DNA of 64,000 nt from Thamnidium elegans (GCA_025201345.1 JAIXMG010000025.1:372001-436000); one strand, 5' to 3'; positions 34,842 to 47,633 are shown, counted from the first letter of the stretch. Notes: generated by a model from the letters alone, not told the origin. Numbers and translations: made by a program.

Positions 34842-34971
34842 GTCTCTTTGCTGCAAAAATAAAAAAATAAAAAAGAGGGGGTTTTTTTTTGTCTAAAAAA
34901 GCATATTATATCCATTTTTTTTATTATTATTATAAACAATTTTTTTTTTGTGTGTGTATGTATGTGTAAAT

Positions 34972-35745
34972 CTATTTCTTGATGTATTTTTCGCACTTCT
35001 TCTTTAATTGAGCAGCCGTTTGTTGGTATACGTTCAATTCCTTATCCCAGAACATGGCTTTATAATCTTCACCATGCTTATTAATTAATTTTTGGATCCA
35101 ATCCAATTCGAATTCAGAAGCGAACTTCTCACGATGGAAAGCATTTGCTGCTTGAGCTTCAAGTGCTCTAACAACATCGGTCTTTGCCTCAACAACAGGT
35201 ACCTCTGCATCCAAAATCTCATCGTGTGTCTTTTCTTCACCGTAGATAATACGAATAATGTTACCATCGTCATCACGTTGAATTAAACCTTCACCAGGTC
35301 CTAAAGTCTTTTTAATTTCCTCGATATCTTCGTCAGTTAATTCTTTTAATTCTTTGGGCTCAGTCTCTTCGTTCTCGGCCATCTTTGCGTCGGGAAGATG
35401 CTTTTCTTTACCACCAGTTTGACCGTTTAAAGAAGTTAATAAACCAAGTTTTTCATAGCTGTCAAAAGTAGGGTTAGTATATAGAAAATTGTTTGTTGCT
35501 GAAAGGGAGGTTTACTTACTTTTGTCTTAAAGTTAACTTTTTGTTCCAGTTGGCTTTAATAATAGAGTTACCCTACACTTTTATATTAGATCTCGATCTA
35601 CCTTTAAACAAGATCTCAAAAAGACTTTTTTTCCCTTTTTTTTTTTACTTACGTGAATAGTAACTCTCTTTCTATGTCTATCGGCAATACGTCTAGTGTT
35701 TTTGTTGGTGTTCTTCGCAGCTTTTCTTTGACGAACGGTTCCCAT
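34972..35745 (-). CDS. Nop16, 60S ribosome biogenesis factor
   Basis: Minus-strand exons: 35745-35653, 35572-35520 and 35458-34972, giving 210 residues, close to the family's usual size. The basic N-terminus (MGTVRQRKAAKNTNKNTRRIADRHRKR), the core NSIIKANWNKKLTLRQNYEKLGLLTSL and the C-terminal NAFHREKFASEFELDWIQKLINKHGEDYKAMFWDKELN followed by a basic tail match Nop16. The protein acts in the nucleolus on pre-60S particles. The middle is strongly acidic (KELTDEDIEEIKKTLG). It is divergent from the sulfhydryl oxidase gene, with 182 bp between starts. Confidence 0.94.
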
Positions 35746-35927
35746 TGTTTTATATAAAGTAAGTTTAACAAATAACAAAAAAAAAAAAAAAAAAAAAACC
35801 TTTTTTTAAAAAGAATGAAAAAAAAAGTCGCATTTGTGACCGGTAACTGGGTTTTAATCATCAGGGCTTTTTTTTTAACGATAAATGCAAAGTGCTGTTT
35901 TTCTCTCGTTTTCTCCTTTTTTATATT

Positions 35928-36102
35928 ATGAGACGAGTTCAAATAGTAACGACAGTTGTCGTAGTGACCTTATTATTGATATCTACATTCTTTGTATACC
36001 GAAAACAAGAGCCTGTGTTTGAAACTAAACCGGGTGAAGAGATTGAGAGTGATGAGGCAAAAGTCATTATGAGCGTTATGGGAAACCAAACTGAAAAGTA
36101 AG

Positions 36103-36136
<34 letters not shown>

Positions 36137-36622
36137 TGAAAAGAGAAGTTAAACCGGCTTTTTTTTTTCAGAGAGGAACTTGGTAGAGCTACTTGGAAGG
36201 TATTAGTTTGAATTGAATAGTATAGAAGTGAGTTTACTAAAAAAAAAAAATGCATACTAGTTTCTTCATACTATGATGGCTAGGTACCCAGAGACACCAA
36301 CAGAAACTGAACGTAAATCACTAAAAGATTTTATGATGCTTTTTTCAACATTGTATCCGTGTGGAGAATGGTATTGATATTCTATTTTTTTTAAGTAGGG
36401 GGTTTTTTTAATGTGTTTTTTTTTAATGTTAGTGCCACACATTTTAATAAGATGATTACTACTTATCCACCACAAACTTCGTCTCGTGTAGCGGCGTCAC
36501 AATGGCTGTGTGCTATGCACAATAATGTTAATGAGAGGTTAAAGAAGCCCGTGTTTGATTGCAGTGGAATTGAAGCAAAGTACCCATGCGGGTGTGATGA
36601 GGAAAAATCGAGTAACGAATAA
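35928..36622 (+). CDS. Erv2-type FAD-dependent sulfhydryl oxidase
   Basis: Four exons: 35928-36097, 36172-36199 (28 bp), 36261-36370 and 36433-36622, giving 165 residues. An N-terminal signal-anchor helix (VQIVTTVVVVTLLLISTFFV) precedes the Erv domain: LGRATWKFLHTMMARYPETPT, FSTLYPCGECATHF with the CxxC redox pair (the intron splits the second Cys codon), and ASQWLCAMHNNVNERL, the FAD-binding region. A C-terminal YPCGCDEE carries further cysteines that could act as the shuttle pair. The membrane anchor and lack of a mitochondrial-style N-terminus favour the ER enzyme Erv2, which makes disulfides and passes them to protein disulfide isomerase. An in-frame Met at 35892 would only lengthen the hydrophobic start. 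Confidence 0.92.
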
Positions 36623-37223
36623 TAAAAAAGGTCATGTTAATTTATAGGTCTCCTTTTTTTTTTTCTTGCGCGCACTTTTTTTTTTCCATCTTGGCTTATC
36701 AGATCCTATAAAGGAATAGCTCTCTTTTTTGTTAGTGGAACTTCTGATCAATGTTTATTTCTGTTATTTGTATATTAATGGTGTGTATCTAAGGTGATTT
36801 AGTTTAACTGACGTTTCTTAAAAATAAAAAAGGGCCTTATAAACATTCTTGTTCAGTGTTGTTTAAAGGTAAGATAGCCTCCTTTTTTTTATGGCTAGAT
36901 CTGCAAACATTAATTTTTTTTCCGCTTATCTTGTATTAAGTACATATACACAACTTTTCTTTTTTCTGGAACTGATAAGTTGACTTGTTAATCATTGCGT
37001 TTATCCTAAAAAAGACTTACCAGATGATTGTATTCTTGAATCTGGGCCCTTAAAAACTATTAAAACTTTTTTGAAACTGTTTAGTAAATTAGACGTCCGC
37101 TTATGTTGCTCCTCATTTGCAAGTATAAAAAAAGAGATTCAAGTTTTTTTTTTTTTTTGTGTGTACCTTAATTGATTTCCTCTTTCTTTCTCTTAACTCT
37201 TCTCCCCCCCTTAATTATATAAA
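36623..37223. other. intergenic, CT-rich leader before the anion transporter
   Basis: AT-rich spacer without a gene. The last 40 bp before 37224 are a CT-rich leader. Confidence 0.5.
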
Positions 37224-37847
37224 ATGAATCCGCCTTTCTTTATCAAAGGTAAACATATACTATATTTGGTAACTTTAATATTGATTTCCCGAATTTGTAT
37301 AGATGAGGCACACCATTCTGTGTTTATTGTAGATGATGATTGTAGTACGCTCAGTCATCAAACCACTAGTTCTAATGAATCCACTTATTTGAACCCAAAT
37401 AAAGTCAATCGGTACAGATCTACTAGTTATTATGACGAGGATGCATTTCCCTCTAGTAGTAATAGTAGAAGAATGTCAACTAGCAAGTTAAAACAAATTT
37501 CTGATACATTTTAGTTTTTAAACATTTTTTTTTATTATTATTAGTTCCATCTGATAAAATTGATACAAATGAAAGTACACATGCAACACGTTGGTCCATG
37601 GTCTATACAAGATCAAAGTATTATTTACCAATTTTACAATGGATACCTCATTATCAAAGAAAGGACTTTTATCAGGATGTATTGTCTGGTTTGTCATTGT
37701 CGGCTTTGTTTATTCCACAAGCATTGTCTTATGCTACAGCATTGTGTAGAGTACCTGCTATTCATGGGTTGTACACAGTGACAATTACTACTTTTGTCTA
37801 TGCATGTTTAGGCATGTCTCCGTAAGTTTTTTTTTTTTTTTTAGTCT

Positions 37848-37883
<36 letters not shown>

Positions 37884-39814
37884 CGTTCATTAGACTTAAT
37901 CGTATATATATATGTATATATATAGTCAGCTGTCAGTGGGACCGGAAGCTACTGTTTCTTTAATAGTTGGATCTGGTATTGCACATCAGCAAGCGGCCGC
38001 AAAGTATCCAATGGATCCGGTTGCGGCGGCTTCTATTGCCAGTTTAACAGCATTGTTCACCGGACTATTTACATTAGCACTAGGTTTATTACGGTTTGGC
38101 TTTTTAGATAGTTTAATGAGCCGTGCTTTGTTACGTGGATTTATCACTGCGGTTGGTATGGTTGTCTTGGTCCAGCAATCGATCTTGTTGTTGGGACTAG
38201 GTGATTTTGCTGCAGAGGCTGGTCTGACACCAGACTCAACAACGATCCAAAGGCTGCTCTTTTTAGCATCGCATATCCATCAGTACGACTTTACAACTTC
38301 GGTATTTTCGGTAACTGTATTGAGTGTCTTGATCATTATGCCCATGATAAAAAATAAGGTTGGCTGTTTTAAACGGGTGCCTGAAGTATTGGTGGTGGTA
38401 GTTGTCAGTATCTTGGTCTGTAAATTCGGTAGATTGGATCAAAAGGGGTTGGAGGTGCTTGGAAGCGTAGGCGATTCGGATTCTAATTTTAATTTACCTT
38501 TACCGTTCCCTTCTTTGCCTCAACTGCCGCACGGCGCAGATATTAAGGCGATCATTGTTAATGCAGCTATTATTACTATTATTGGGTTTGTGGAGTCTAT
38601 CGCCGCCGCAAAAACGTTTGCTAGAAAACATAATTATTTTGTAAGCGCTAACCGTGAGTTGGTAGCGCTGGGGATTGGAAATATATTTGGAGGTGTGTTT
38701 AAAGCGTTTCCTTCTTTTGGATCTGTAAGTTATATATGTATATTAATATAGTAGGTTACTGACTTGATTCGATTTTTTTTTTTTTTTTTTTAGTTTCCTA
38801 GAAGCAAAGTTCATGAATCCGTTAAACCAAAAACTCAAATGTCAGGCTTACTTTCAGGTGTTACTTGCTTAGTAGTAACTGCATTTTTATTACCGCGATT
38901 GTTCTATCTACCTACAGCTACCTTAAGCAGTATCATCTTTATGGCAGTTCTAGCTCTGCTACGTGAGTTACCGCATGATTTAAAGTTTATCTTTAAAGTA
39001 AGAGCTTGGAAAGACGTTGCGTTAATGGCAACTACGTTTTTCACTACCATGTTCTTTTCATTGGAGATTGGAACTGCTGTCGCAGTTATGTTTAGTTTAA
39101 TTATCACTGTCAAGCAGTCTAGTTATCCTCGCATTACAATTTTGGTAAGCTTTTGTTTTGTTTGTTTGTTTGTGAAAGCATGTGGGGAGGAAGTTAATTA
39201 TGAATTTTTATTTTAGGGCCGCGTGCAAGAAACATCATATGAGTTCAAACCAATTCATGATCCAAAGGAAAAAGTAGAACATTTAAAAGATATTTTAATT
39301 GTAAGGGTGGAAGAACCTTTAAGCTTTGCAAATACAGGTAAAAAAAAAAAAAGTCAAAGGTTTCTCTCATATTTTTTTTTTTAATCTTATTCCCTTTTTT
39401 AGGTCAATTAAAAGATAGGTTAAGAAGGTTAGAACAGTTTGGTGATATGGCTGTACATCCTTCGGAAGAACCCCGAAGAAGCAATTTAGAGTATATTGTA
39501 TTAGATCTTGGAGGTATGGAATTTATTGATGCAAGGTAAAGTTTAGTTTTTGTACAGGTAGAAGCCGATAATAATACCTTCTTTTTTGTTGTTGTAGCGC
39601 TGTACAAATTTTATATGAAATTATTGAGTCGTATCATGAACAAGGAGTTCATGTTCTCTTGGTCAATGGCCAACCTCGTGCAATGCCACTTATTAACCGA
39701 GCTGGTATTGTTGAACTTGTGGGTGACGATTTGTTCTTTAATGATGTGACAGATGCTATTCAGTCAATTGAACATGACCTTATATATACCTCGTTTCCTA
39801 ATAATATACGTTAG
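37224..39814 (+). CDS. SulP/SLC26 anion (sulfate) transporter with STAS domain
   Basis: Exons: 37224-37248 (25 bp), 37303-about 37458, 37545-37821, 37926-38724, 38794-39144, 39217-39337, 39403-39535 and 39598-39814; about 690 residues. Membrane domain: QDVLSGLSLSALFIPQALSYATALCRVPAIHGLYT, then the SulP signature region QLSVGPEATVSLIVG, and helices through FVESIAAAKTFARKHNY and ATLSSIIFMAVLALL. The C-terminal STAS domain includes YIVLDLGGMEFIDASAVQILYEII. It should carry sulfate or a related anion across plasma or vacuolar membrane; substrate cannot be read from sequence. The exon 2 end is uncertain: the frame runs into TAG at 37513, and GT donors at 37456, 37459 or 37465 all fit the phase needed for the next exon (PSDKIDTNESTHATRW). 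Confidence 0.9.
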
Positions 39815-40268
39815 TGATATGTATTTATTGTATATATGTGTACAAGTTCTCCTATATAAGAAATAAAACTGTGAATGACAAATATAAGGTTTTTTTTTTT
39901 TTTTTTTAGAATATTGATCATATAGAATATGTTGATAATGAAGTCATTTTGCTTATCTTTGTCATTTTCTGTATAACAATAAGGATTGACGGTGTAATAA
40001 TTAAAGGTTTATTGTTCTTGATCGTATAACCTTGAGTAATACGCCGTATCACTGGATTATTTTAAGGTTTTTCATTCTGATTAAAGATAATGTAATTCAC
40101 TAGCTTACATTTTTTTTTTGCATGAACAAATTAGTTTATTTTAAAATATATACGGGAACTCTTATATTTTTAAAAAAAAAAGTTTAATGATATAAAAAAT
40201 AGAACGAGTAGTGTAAGTAAGTTTCTAAGAGGTAATAAAGGAAATATTGTGGTTCAAAAAGAACAAGT
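39815..40268. other. convergent intergenic spacer
   Basis: 454 bp between the stops of the SulP and CDF genes. AATAAA-type signal at about 39862 and a T run at about 39892-39909. No gene seen. Confidence 0.55.
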
Positions 40269-41672
40269 TTATGGATTAAATCCGACGTCATCGACGACAC
40301 GTCTATGCTCAATGGCATGGTCCGAGCTATAATCTAAATGTACAAAAGCACGTTCTACATTCTCTAAAGATTCTAAAGCTTCTTGTAAGGCTTCGCCTAA
40401 ATCGTGACATTCCCTAAGTGGTGCGTCAGGCGGTAATACAATGTCAATTTCTACCATAAGTCTATCTCCGACATAATACGCACGTACCTGTTTTTTTTTA
40501 TAGAAAAGTATGTTAATATCATCGGCCTATTTTAATTTTTATTTTTCTTACAGTGTCAACAGCAGTAATTTTTTTAGAGAACCGGTATGCCATATAAGTC
40601 AATTGCTTCAGGTCATCTGAACTAGCGGCTTGACCTGTCAATCTACGAATATTCTCAAGCAATACACCCATCCATTCATAAATAATATAAATCGAGAGCA
40701 AGATGGCACCGACTGGATCTAACCAGTTCCAACCCATCCAGTTACCTGCAAGTGGGAAAAGTGTACTTGCAATTGTAAACACGACATCATTTTCGTGATC
40801 GTAAGCTAACGCTTCTACGCTAGAACTTCCTTTAATAGATGCGCACCAGAACCAAAGCACGGATTTGACAACAACATTCACAGCCAAGATGACTAAAGCT
40901 GTAATACTAAGGTCGATCATTTCGGGAGCAGTACCGGAAGTTAATTTCTCAATAGAGCTGATCAAGACTTGAGAGAATGAAGTGGTGATAACTACAGCGA
41001 AAACAATAATACCTAAGGGTTCCATACGTGATTTACCAACTGGGTATGAGTAATAGTTCTTTTGACGAATGATACGAACTGTAAAGAAGATAATGGCGTT
41101 ACTGACAATATCCAAGAAACTTTCAAAGGCGGAGGCTAATAAGGCCATGGAGCCAGAGTACCATGCTAAAATGATTTTGGTGCTGAATAAGGCAATGTTG
41201 GCGATAAAGGATAGGTTGATAGCCAAGTGGATTATCCACATGGGTGATTTGGTGGTCTCGATTTCAGGTGTGCTGGATCGAGAGAGTAAAGGTTGCTGTT
41301 GGTCGTTGTTGCTGAGACTGTTGGGTAACCCTACTTCAACGTCCGGTATAGAACCGTAACTGTGGTAAGGTTCTTCGCCTTTTTGAAGAGCTTCAACTAC
41401 TCGATCGACTTGTACGAAACGAGAGATCATTGAGTTTTGATGCTGGTTTTTTTTTATGTTAGTGGCTTAATTTTTTTTTTTTAAGGAATGAGTAGTAAAA
41501 AACTTACTTCATAAAACTTTCGAACTTTTTTACTGGTACAACTTTTTAACTGGGCGTCAGTTATTCTTAAAGATTCAAAATGAACTGGTGGTGGTAAGGC
41601 GTCATGAGCTACATGAGCTACTGACTCTCGATGACTAGGTCGTCTAGGGATGTTTAAGTCTTCTGGAGACAT
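40269..41672 (-). CDS. cation diffusion facilitator (CDF) metal transporter, Mn/Fe-like group
   Basis: Minus-strand exons: 41672-41508, 41442-40552 and 40487-40269, giving 424 residues. A hydrophilic N-terminus with PPPVHFESLRITDAQLKS is followed by six predicted membrane helices. TM2 has ASAFESFLDIVSNAIIFFT. TM5 has EALAYDHENDVVFT, fitting the DHxND-type metal site of the Mn-like CDF group. The cytosolic C-terminal domain reads VRAYYVGDRLMVEIDIVLPPDAPLRECHDLGEALQEALE and ends in a His-containing tail. CDF proteins move Mn2+, Fe2+ or Zn2+ out of the cytosol in exchange for protons. The TM2 site is D-x3-N rather than D-x3-D, so metal choice is open. Confidence 0.92.
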
Positions 41673-43061
41673 GAAGTGGAATTTTTTTTAGGAAAGAAAA
41701 AAAATTAGTTGCTATAAAAAGGTCGAAAAAAAGTAATAAAAATCAAAAAAGGATATGTCGTCTTTATCGGAATATGAACCTTGATGGCAGGTTTTATATT
41801 AAAAGAGTAGAAAAAAAGGGCGTCAATTCTTCTTTTCTTTCCTTTTTATTTTTGTTTTTTTCATAATTGGGCTTTATAGTATTGGCTTATTGTTTAATTT
41901 ATATAAAAAGTGCGTGTTTGAGAGACCAGATGATTTTTTTTAATAGCGTAGATTACAATCCTGATTAAGGATGCAGGTCGTGTAACAGTCTTGGAAGAAT
42001 GAAATGTCCCTATTTCTTCTCCTTCTTTTTTGTTGCTGTTGGAAAAGGTCTTTTTATTATTATTATTAGGGGAAGTAATGGATCAGCTGAATGTTTTTCA
42101 ACAATAGATTTGTTTTGACAGGTTAATTGGTTGCTAGGTATATCTTCAATGCAGTCGTTTGTTTGTGTACCTGTGTCGGGCATTGTAAAGATCAAATAGT
42201 GAAATCCGGCTTCAAACTTTATTTAAAAGTGTTCCATGTTTTCATACTGGGGAGAGGGGGGGGGGGGAAGTGTACTGAAAGGGGGGTTTTTTTTTTAAAA
42301 AAAAAAAGTCAATGGTAATTAGATTTTGAAAACAATGTATGATAATTATGTATGATTTTTTTTTTTATATGTTGTAGATGTGATAAGATGTATGAGATAA
42401 GACGTATTATATTATTAGTAACTATCATTAAGTATGTTTGTTTATTCATGAGTACTTTTCTTTTTCACTTTTTAACCTAAATTCATACACAAAAAAAGAC
42501 CATAATCTCATGTAACAGTAACAGAAACGTCATAGCTTAACAGCATTTGTAATCCAATAGTACCTTATAGACGTTGCCGTTACCGGTAGAAAATGCTGAA
42601 AATTAGATTATCTAAACGCTATCTTATCTAAATTTACATTAAAGAAAAAAAAATCAGAGGAAATGAAAGCTTTGCCTATACTCAAGACAGAGTGAGGATC
42701 GATAGGTTTAAAGAGAAGGTATATGAACTAGTTAAAAAAGAGTAAAGATAATTGTGGCTGATTTGATTGAAAAGAACCAAGTGATGATCAATTTGGATTC
42801 GCTCTACTCATTTTCTTTAATTATTTGGTATTTCCCAAAGTCATGCGTTCCAACTCACTTTCATTTGTGAATAATCCAGATATATAAAGCCTGCACCTTC
42901 CAAGTGATAAAAAAAACATGAGAAACAGAAAAGTCCCTAGTATTGTTTAAAAACGACTTAAAGCCATTGGCTCCCCTATTTCTCTTCGATGATCTTGGCG
43001 AGTATCTTTACCAATCGGTCTCGTTAAAATCTGAAAAGAAGCAGATATGCTTGGTAAATTA
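41673..43061. other. gene-poor stretch left of a mariner copy
   Basis: Promoter side of the CDF gene, then AT-rich spacer with a G run near 42256-42268. An open frame at 42010-42195 (minus) has no convincing protein character. No gene recognised. Confidence 0.5.
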
Positions 43062-44456
43062 CAGAAATTACCACCAGAAAAGTCATGATCTTTTTTTTAA
43101 AAGTCAGATATAAATTTTAAATATCATGTTACGGAAAGTTTGTTTTCTCGTAGTATTTTGCTGATATGTATATCATAAAAACGTATATTTGTATAGTGTT
43201 TATTGTGTTCAGTTAAAATATATTAAAAAAAAAGGAAAGAAAAAGAGAAAAAAAGGGATTAATAATGGGTGTTTCCACCTTCTGCCTGAATAATTGCAGC
43301 GCATCTATCTGGCACGGTCTTGACTAATTTTTTAATGACCTCAAGGTCAAGGCGATCCCACTCTTCATTTTTTTTTAGGTGAATCTTGAGGTCACTGGCG
43401 CTCTTAATCAAGTACATTTTTTCTTTTATCTGCTTTTCCAATACTACCCACAGGTGTTCGATTGGATTTAAATGCGGACTTTGTGGAGGCCAGAAATCAA
43501 GTCAATCATCGCTCTTTTTTTATACCAAATGGCATGAGGGCTCGCATTGTCCTCTTGGAATAAATATTGAACTCCAGGATTGTTTTCTTTCAACGTATTG
43601 AGCCAAGGAAGAAAACCTTTTGACAAACAATCGACGTATTTGTCTTGATCAACGTTTCCTTCTATAAAGACGAGAAGGCTTAACTCTCCTGTGACAAAAC
43701 AACTCCAAATCATCACAGAACCCTTTCCAAACTTTTCTACGCCTAGTATGCTATTAGGATTGTATCTTTCTCCAGCCATTCTAATGATACGGACACCACG
43801 ATCATTCCCTACAACTCGATATCTTGACTCGTCGGACCAGATAAGTTTTTTCCATTGACCGAATGTCCAATCCTTCTTACTTTGGGCCCATTACAAGCGT
43901 TTTTTTACTTGTCTTTCAGTCAAAGCAGGTTTTCTGGCTGGCACACACGCGTTATACCCCATTCCATGAAAATATTCGATCATGGTTTCACGGCATACGT
44001 TAATACCAGAAGTATGAATGTTAGACAGGTGGTAGCTGTAAGTTTTGAATTGACATGTCTCAACACTTTTCTTCAAACACCTCAAATCACGTTCACTCAA
44101 CTTAGGAGGACATCCAGTACGTATACCTTGTGTTTTAGTACTGCCGGTTTCCTTGAATCGACTGTTAGCGTGTTTGATAGTAGAATAAGGTATATTCAAA
44201 AACTTGGAGATTTTAATTAATTATGACAACCGCCTTTAAGGAGGCCAGAAATTTCTCCTAACTGGTATTCAGAGAGCTCATTTCTTTTGCCATTTGTTAT
44301 ATCAAAGAGAGACATTATTTATATGTGTATTAAATTTTTTATTGAATAGTAAAAAAAAGAGAAAAAAGCAGTTTATAAAACGTCGTACGTAAGAATGATC
44401 TTTAAAATTTATATCTGACTTTTAAAAAAGACCATGACTTTTCTGGTGGGAGAAAT
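43062..44456 (-). mobile_element. Tc1/mariner element, degenerate, with ~60-bp terminal inverted repeats
   Basis: Inverted repeats lie at about 43062-43123 and 44396-44456 (for example CACCAGAAAAGTCATG left, paired with CATGACTTTTCTGGTG right), with TA at both outer edges. The transposase is on the minus strand, from MSLFDITNGKRNELSEYQLGE near 44315 to a stop at 43259. It has the helix-turn-helix part (FLNIPYSTIKHANSRFKETGS) and LSERDLRCLKKSVE, then IWSDESRYRVVGNDRG, FQEDNASPHAIWY and HLNPIEHLW. Stops and frameshifts (near 44220, 43890 and 43500) break it, and the Asp before LNPIE is His. It is a different subfamily from the 26-kb copy, judged by repeats and sequence. Confidence 0.88.
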
Positions 44457-44518
44457 TATGTTCGCGCTATATGCTTGTTTTTGACGCTTAGTGTACCGCA
44501 AAAGAAATTAATTTTTTG

Positions 44519-44560
44519 TACAGTAGTGGCCAAAGTCTGGAAGAAATCCACCCTTAAATC
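44519..44560 (+). repeat. solo Tc1-like terminal repeat
   Basis: TA followed by CAGTAGTGGCCAAAGTCTGG and AAGAAATCCACCC has the form of a Tc1-type left end (TA, then CAGT) reading to the right. No transposase or matching right end follows within the window, since the mannosyltransferase gene starts at 44807. It is probably a relic of another element, only 60 bp from the end of the previous copy. Confidence 0.45.
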
Positions 44561-44806
44561 GAACATGCCTCTATATCGAATAATGGGCGGCCTGATTATA
44601 CAGAAAATACTGTGCAAGCACTTTTTTTTTGCGATTTAGGCTTTATTGAGAAGCTTTTTGTTTTGTAATTGAATATCAGAACAACATTATGCACCATTTC
44701 ATATGTCCTTATTAGGCAAATCGTTTTTTTTTTTACTTTAAGCAAACGAATATCTCTTTTTTTTTTTAGACTTTCTCTTTTCTTTTTAAAAGTAAACATA
44801 GAAAAA

Positions 44807-47633
44807 ATGATATCTGTGTCTACTAAAAAGGATGACACGATAAGAGCGAGAAAAAAGTCAGTAAAACTGCATGGTTCAAATAAACAAGATATGACTAAAG
44901 GTACAGATGATAACATTGATGAACTTAAAAAGGTAAATCATTAAAATGTCAAAAAAATTACGCGTGAAACTTACATATTTAAATTATAGCGCTTGATAGT
45001 AGACAAATATATTGGCTTGAAACATAAAATTGCTTCATTATCCATCACTATCATGTCATTTTTTACAACATTTTATATGATTTGGTTTCCTGCTCTTGTT
45101 GTGTAAAGTATATACTTAAAAAAATTTCGTGTTTAATTATATACTAATACTTCTTAAAAAAAAAGATTTGATGAAGTTCATTTTGGAAAATTTGCTTCTT
45201 ATTATATTGAAAGAACTTTCTTTTTTGATGTACATCCGCCATTAGCGAAACTTATGTTTGCAGCCGTAGGTTATTTATCTGGATTTAATGGAGCCTTCAA
45301 ATTTTCAACTATTGGTGAAAGTTACGCTGAGAATCACGTACCTTATATTTGTTTACGTGCTTTACCAGCCTCTTTAAATGTTTTAAGTGCTACGGTTATT
45401 TATCATATTATGAAAGAGTCCGGTAGTTCTGTTCTTACTTGCTTTTTAACCGCTACTTTATATTTATTGGGTAAGTACGGGGTTATTTTTTTTAATATAT
45501 GTCTAATTTTTTTTTTTTTTTTTGCTGGTTTGTAGATAATGCATTTATTAGTCAACATAGATTGATTCTTTTAGATGGTGCATTAATCTTTTTTATGCTT
45601 ACTACGATTTATGCATATATTCGATTTCGTAAATTTAGACACATGTAAAATATTAATTTTCGAAATCAAAGATGATTTTTATTTTGACACTTTTTTTTAT
45701 ATATATGTAGGCCGTTTACTGGTTCGTGGTGGTCTTGGATGTGTATTACAGGAGTTTGTATGGCTCTTACGCTTAGGTAACTCTCCAAACACTAGTGATT
45801 TGTTCTTTTGTACTTAATGTTATTTAGTGTCAAGATGATTGGATTGTTTGTAGTAGCGTCTATTGGTATTGCAGTTATTATGGACCTTTGGGAACTATTA
45901 GACATCAAATATCAATTGACAAAGGTATTTTTTTTTTTAAAAAAAAAGGAGGGGTGGGGTTGAAAGTATTAAACCTTTTATTTATATAGAAAGCTCTTGC
46001 TCAACATTTTTTGGCTCGTATTGTTAGTCTTATTATTATACCTTCTGTCATTTACATGTTTTGGTTCTATATTCATTTTAAGATCTTGACTGTTTCTGGA
46101 CCTGGAGACTCTTATATGAGCGCAAAGTTTCAAAGTACTTTATTGAATAATCCTCTTGGATTACATTCACTAGGTAACATATTCACCATTATGGCCAATA
46201 TATTTTTTAACACAGTTATAGATATTATGTATAATCAATCTGTGAGATTCCAACATAGAAAGTCTTCTGCTTTTTTACACTCTTACCATTTCAATTATCC
46301 TGCCATGTACGAAGACGGGAGGTTTAGTTCACAAGGAGCACAAGTAGTTGGCACCACTCAACCTGATATCAACAGTTACTGGCGTATCTTGTCTGGTGGT
46401 CATTTACCTGACGATAGCCGTAAACAGTTTATTAAACACAATGATATTATTCGATTAGAACATATTGGTACAGGAAAGTTATTAATGACGCATGATGTGG
46501 CAGCACCATGGACACCAACAAATCAGGAAATTACAACTACGAATGATCCCGTTAAACATGATGCGACTTTGTTTAGAGTTGTGTTGAACGATCTGTCTTC
46601 TGGGGATCTTTGGAGTACACTTAGTAAATCAATTAATCTGGTTCATGTCAAGACCAATGCTGGATTGTTTTGTACAAATTTAAACCTTCCTGAGTGGGGA
46701 AACTTTCATTTTGAAGTTAATGGAAATAAACAAGCGTTGGATAAAAGTAATCAATGGGTTGCGACAGATATTCTTGGTATTAATGGTAAAGAATATATAA
46801 TGATATCGCATTCTCTTTTATTAAAAAAAAACTCCCCGTTGTATAGCCACTGATGTCAATCTTAAAAAAAGAAAGGAAAAGAAAACTATGAACTTTTTTG
46901 CAAAGTTTTTTGAATATCAAAAAGCAATGATCGAACAAAACAATAATCTAATTGATACTCATCCCTATCAATCCTATCCTCTCTCGTGGCCACTTATGAA
47001 ACGTGGAGTGAATTATTGGACAGATCTTACAAACAAAAATCAAATCTATATGACTGGCAATGTAGCAGGATGGTGGAGTGGTCTAGCTTGTATATTTATT
47101 TTCTGTACGATTATTATACTTGATATGGGTTTACGTAAAAGAGGTACTCGGTTATTCAGAGAAAGTAAGTTACTTCAAAAAAAAAAAAAAAAAAAAAAAA
47201 GAGTATTTAAAAATATAATAACAAAAAAAAATTAGCTTCTAGAGCAAGGTTGAACAGAACGGGTGGATTTTTTTTACTCCTTTGGTGCATGCATTACTTT
47301 CCATTCTTTTTAATGGCACGCTCTTTATTCTTACATCATTATCTACCTGCAATGGCATGTAATTATTTATTGATTGGAAGTGTATACGAATATTTTTTTA
47401 TAGACGGTGTTAATTCACCCATTTCATATCAACCCAACCATAAGAAGTTTTTGACGGATAAAACTAGAATTACTTTAAAGAGTTATATTGGTGCAGCTTT
47501 TATTATCGGTATGCAGTTTACAGTATATGTATTTTTGACTCCCATGACGTATGGTACACCTGCTATGTCTCCGGAAGAGGCTACTAGGCATAAGGTTTTA
47601 AAAACTTGGGATCTGCAATTTGGTAAATTATAA
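44807..47633 (+). CDS. dolichyl-phosphate-mannose--protein mannosyltransferase (PMT family, Pmt4-like)
   Basis: Nine exons: 44807-44932, 44990-45102, 45166-45470, 45536-45644, 45711-45776, 45828-45924, 45990-46785, 46847-47164 and 47236-47633, giving 775 residues. The first luminal loop has the catalytic Asp-Glu (VVFDEVHFGKFASYYI) and FFDVHPPLAKLMFA. The luminal MIR domain covers ~320-500 (YWRILSGGHLPDD, DIIRLEHIGTGKLLMTHDVAAPWTPTNQE, GLFCTNLNLPEWG). Several membrane helices follow, with LFLHHYLPA near the end. The enzyme adds the first O-mannose to Ser/Thr in the ER. IGESYAENHVPY and DNAFISQHRLILLDGALIFF look closest to Pmt4/POMT1, but subfamily is by memory. An AT-rich intron follows NG at 46785; reading through it gives a false stop. 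Confidence 0.93.

Noticed and set aside
42010..42195. Minus open frame of 61 aa
   Set aside because: Short, Lys-rich end from poly-T, no splice context or recognised domain.
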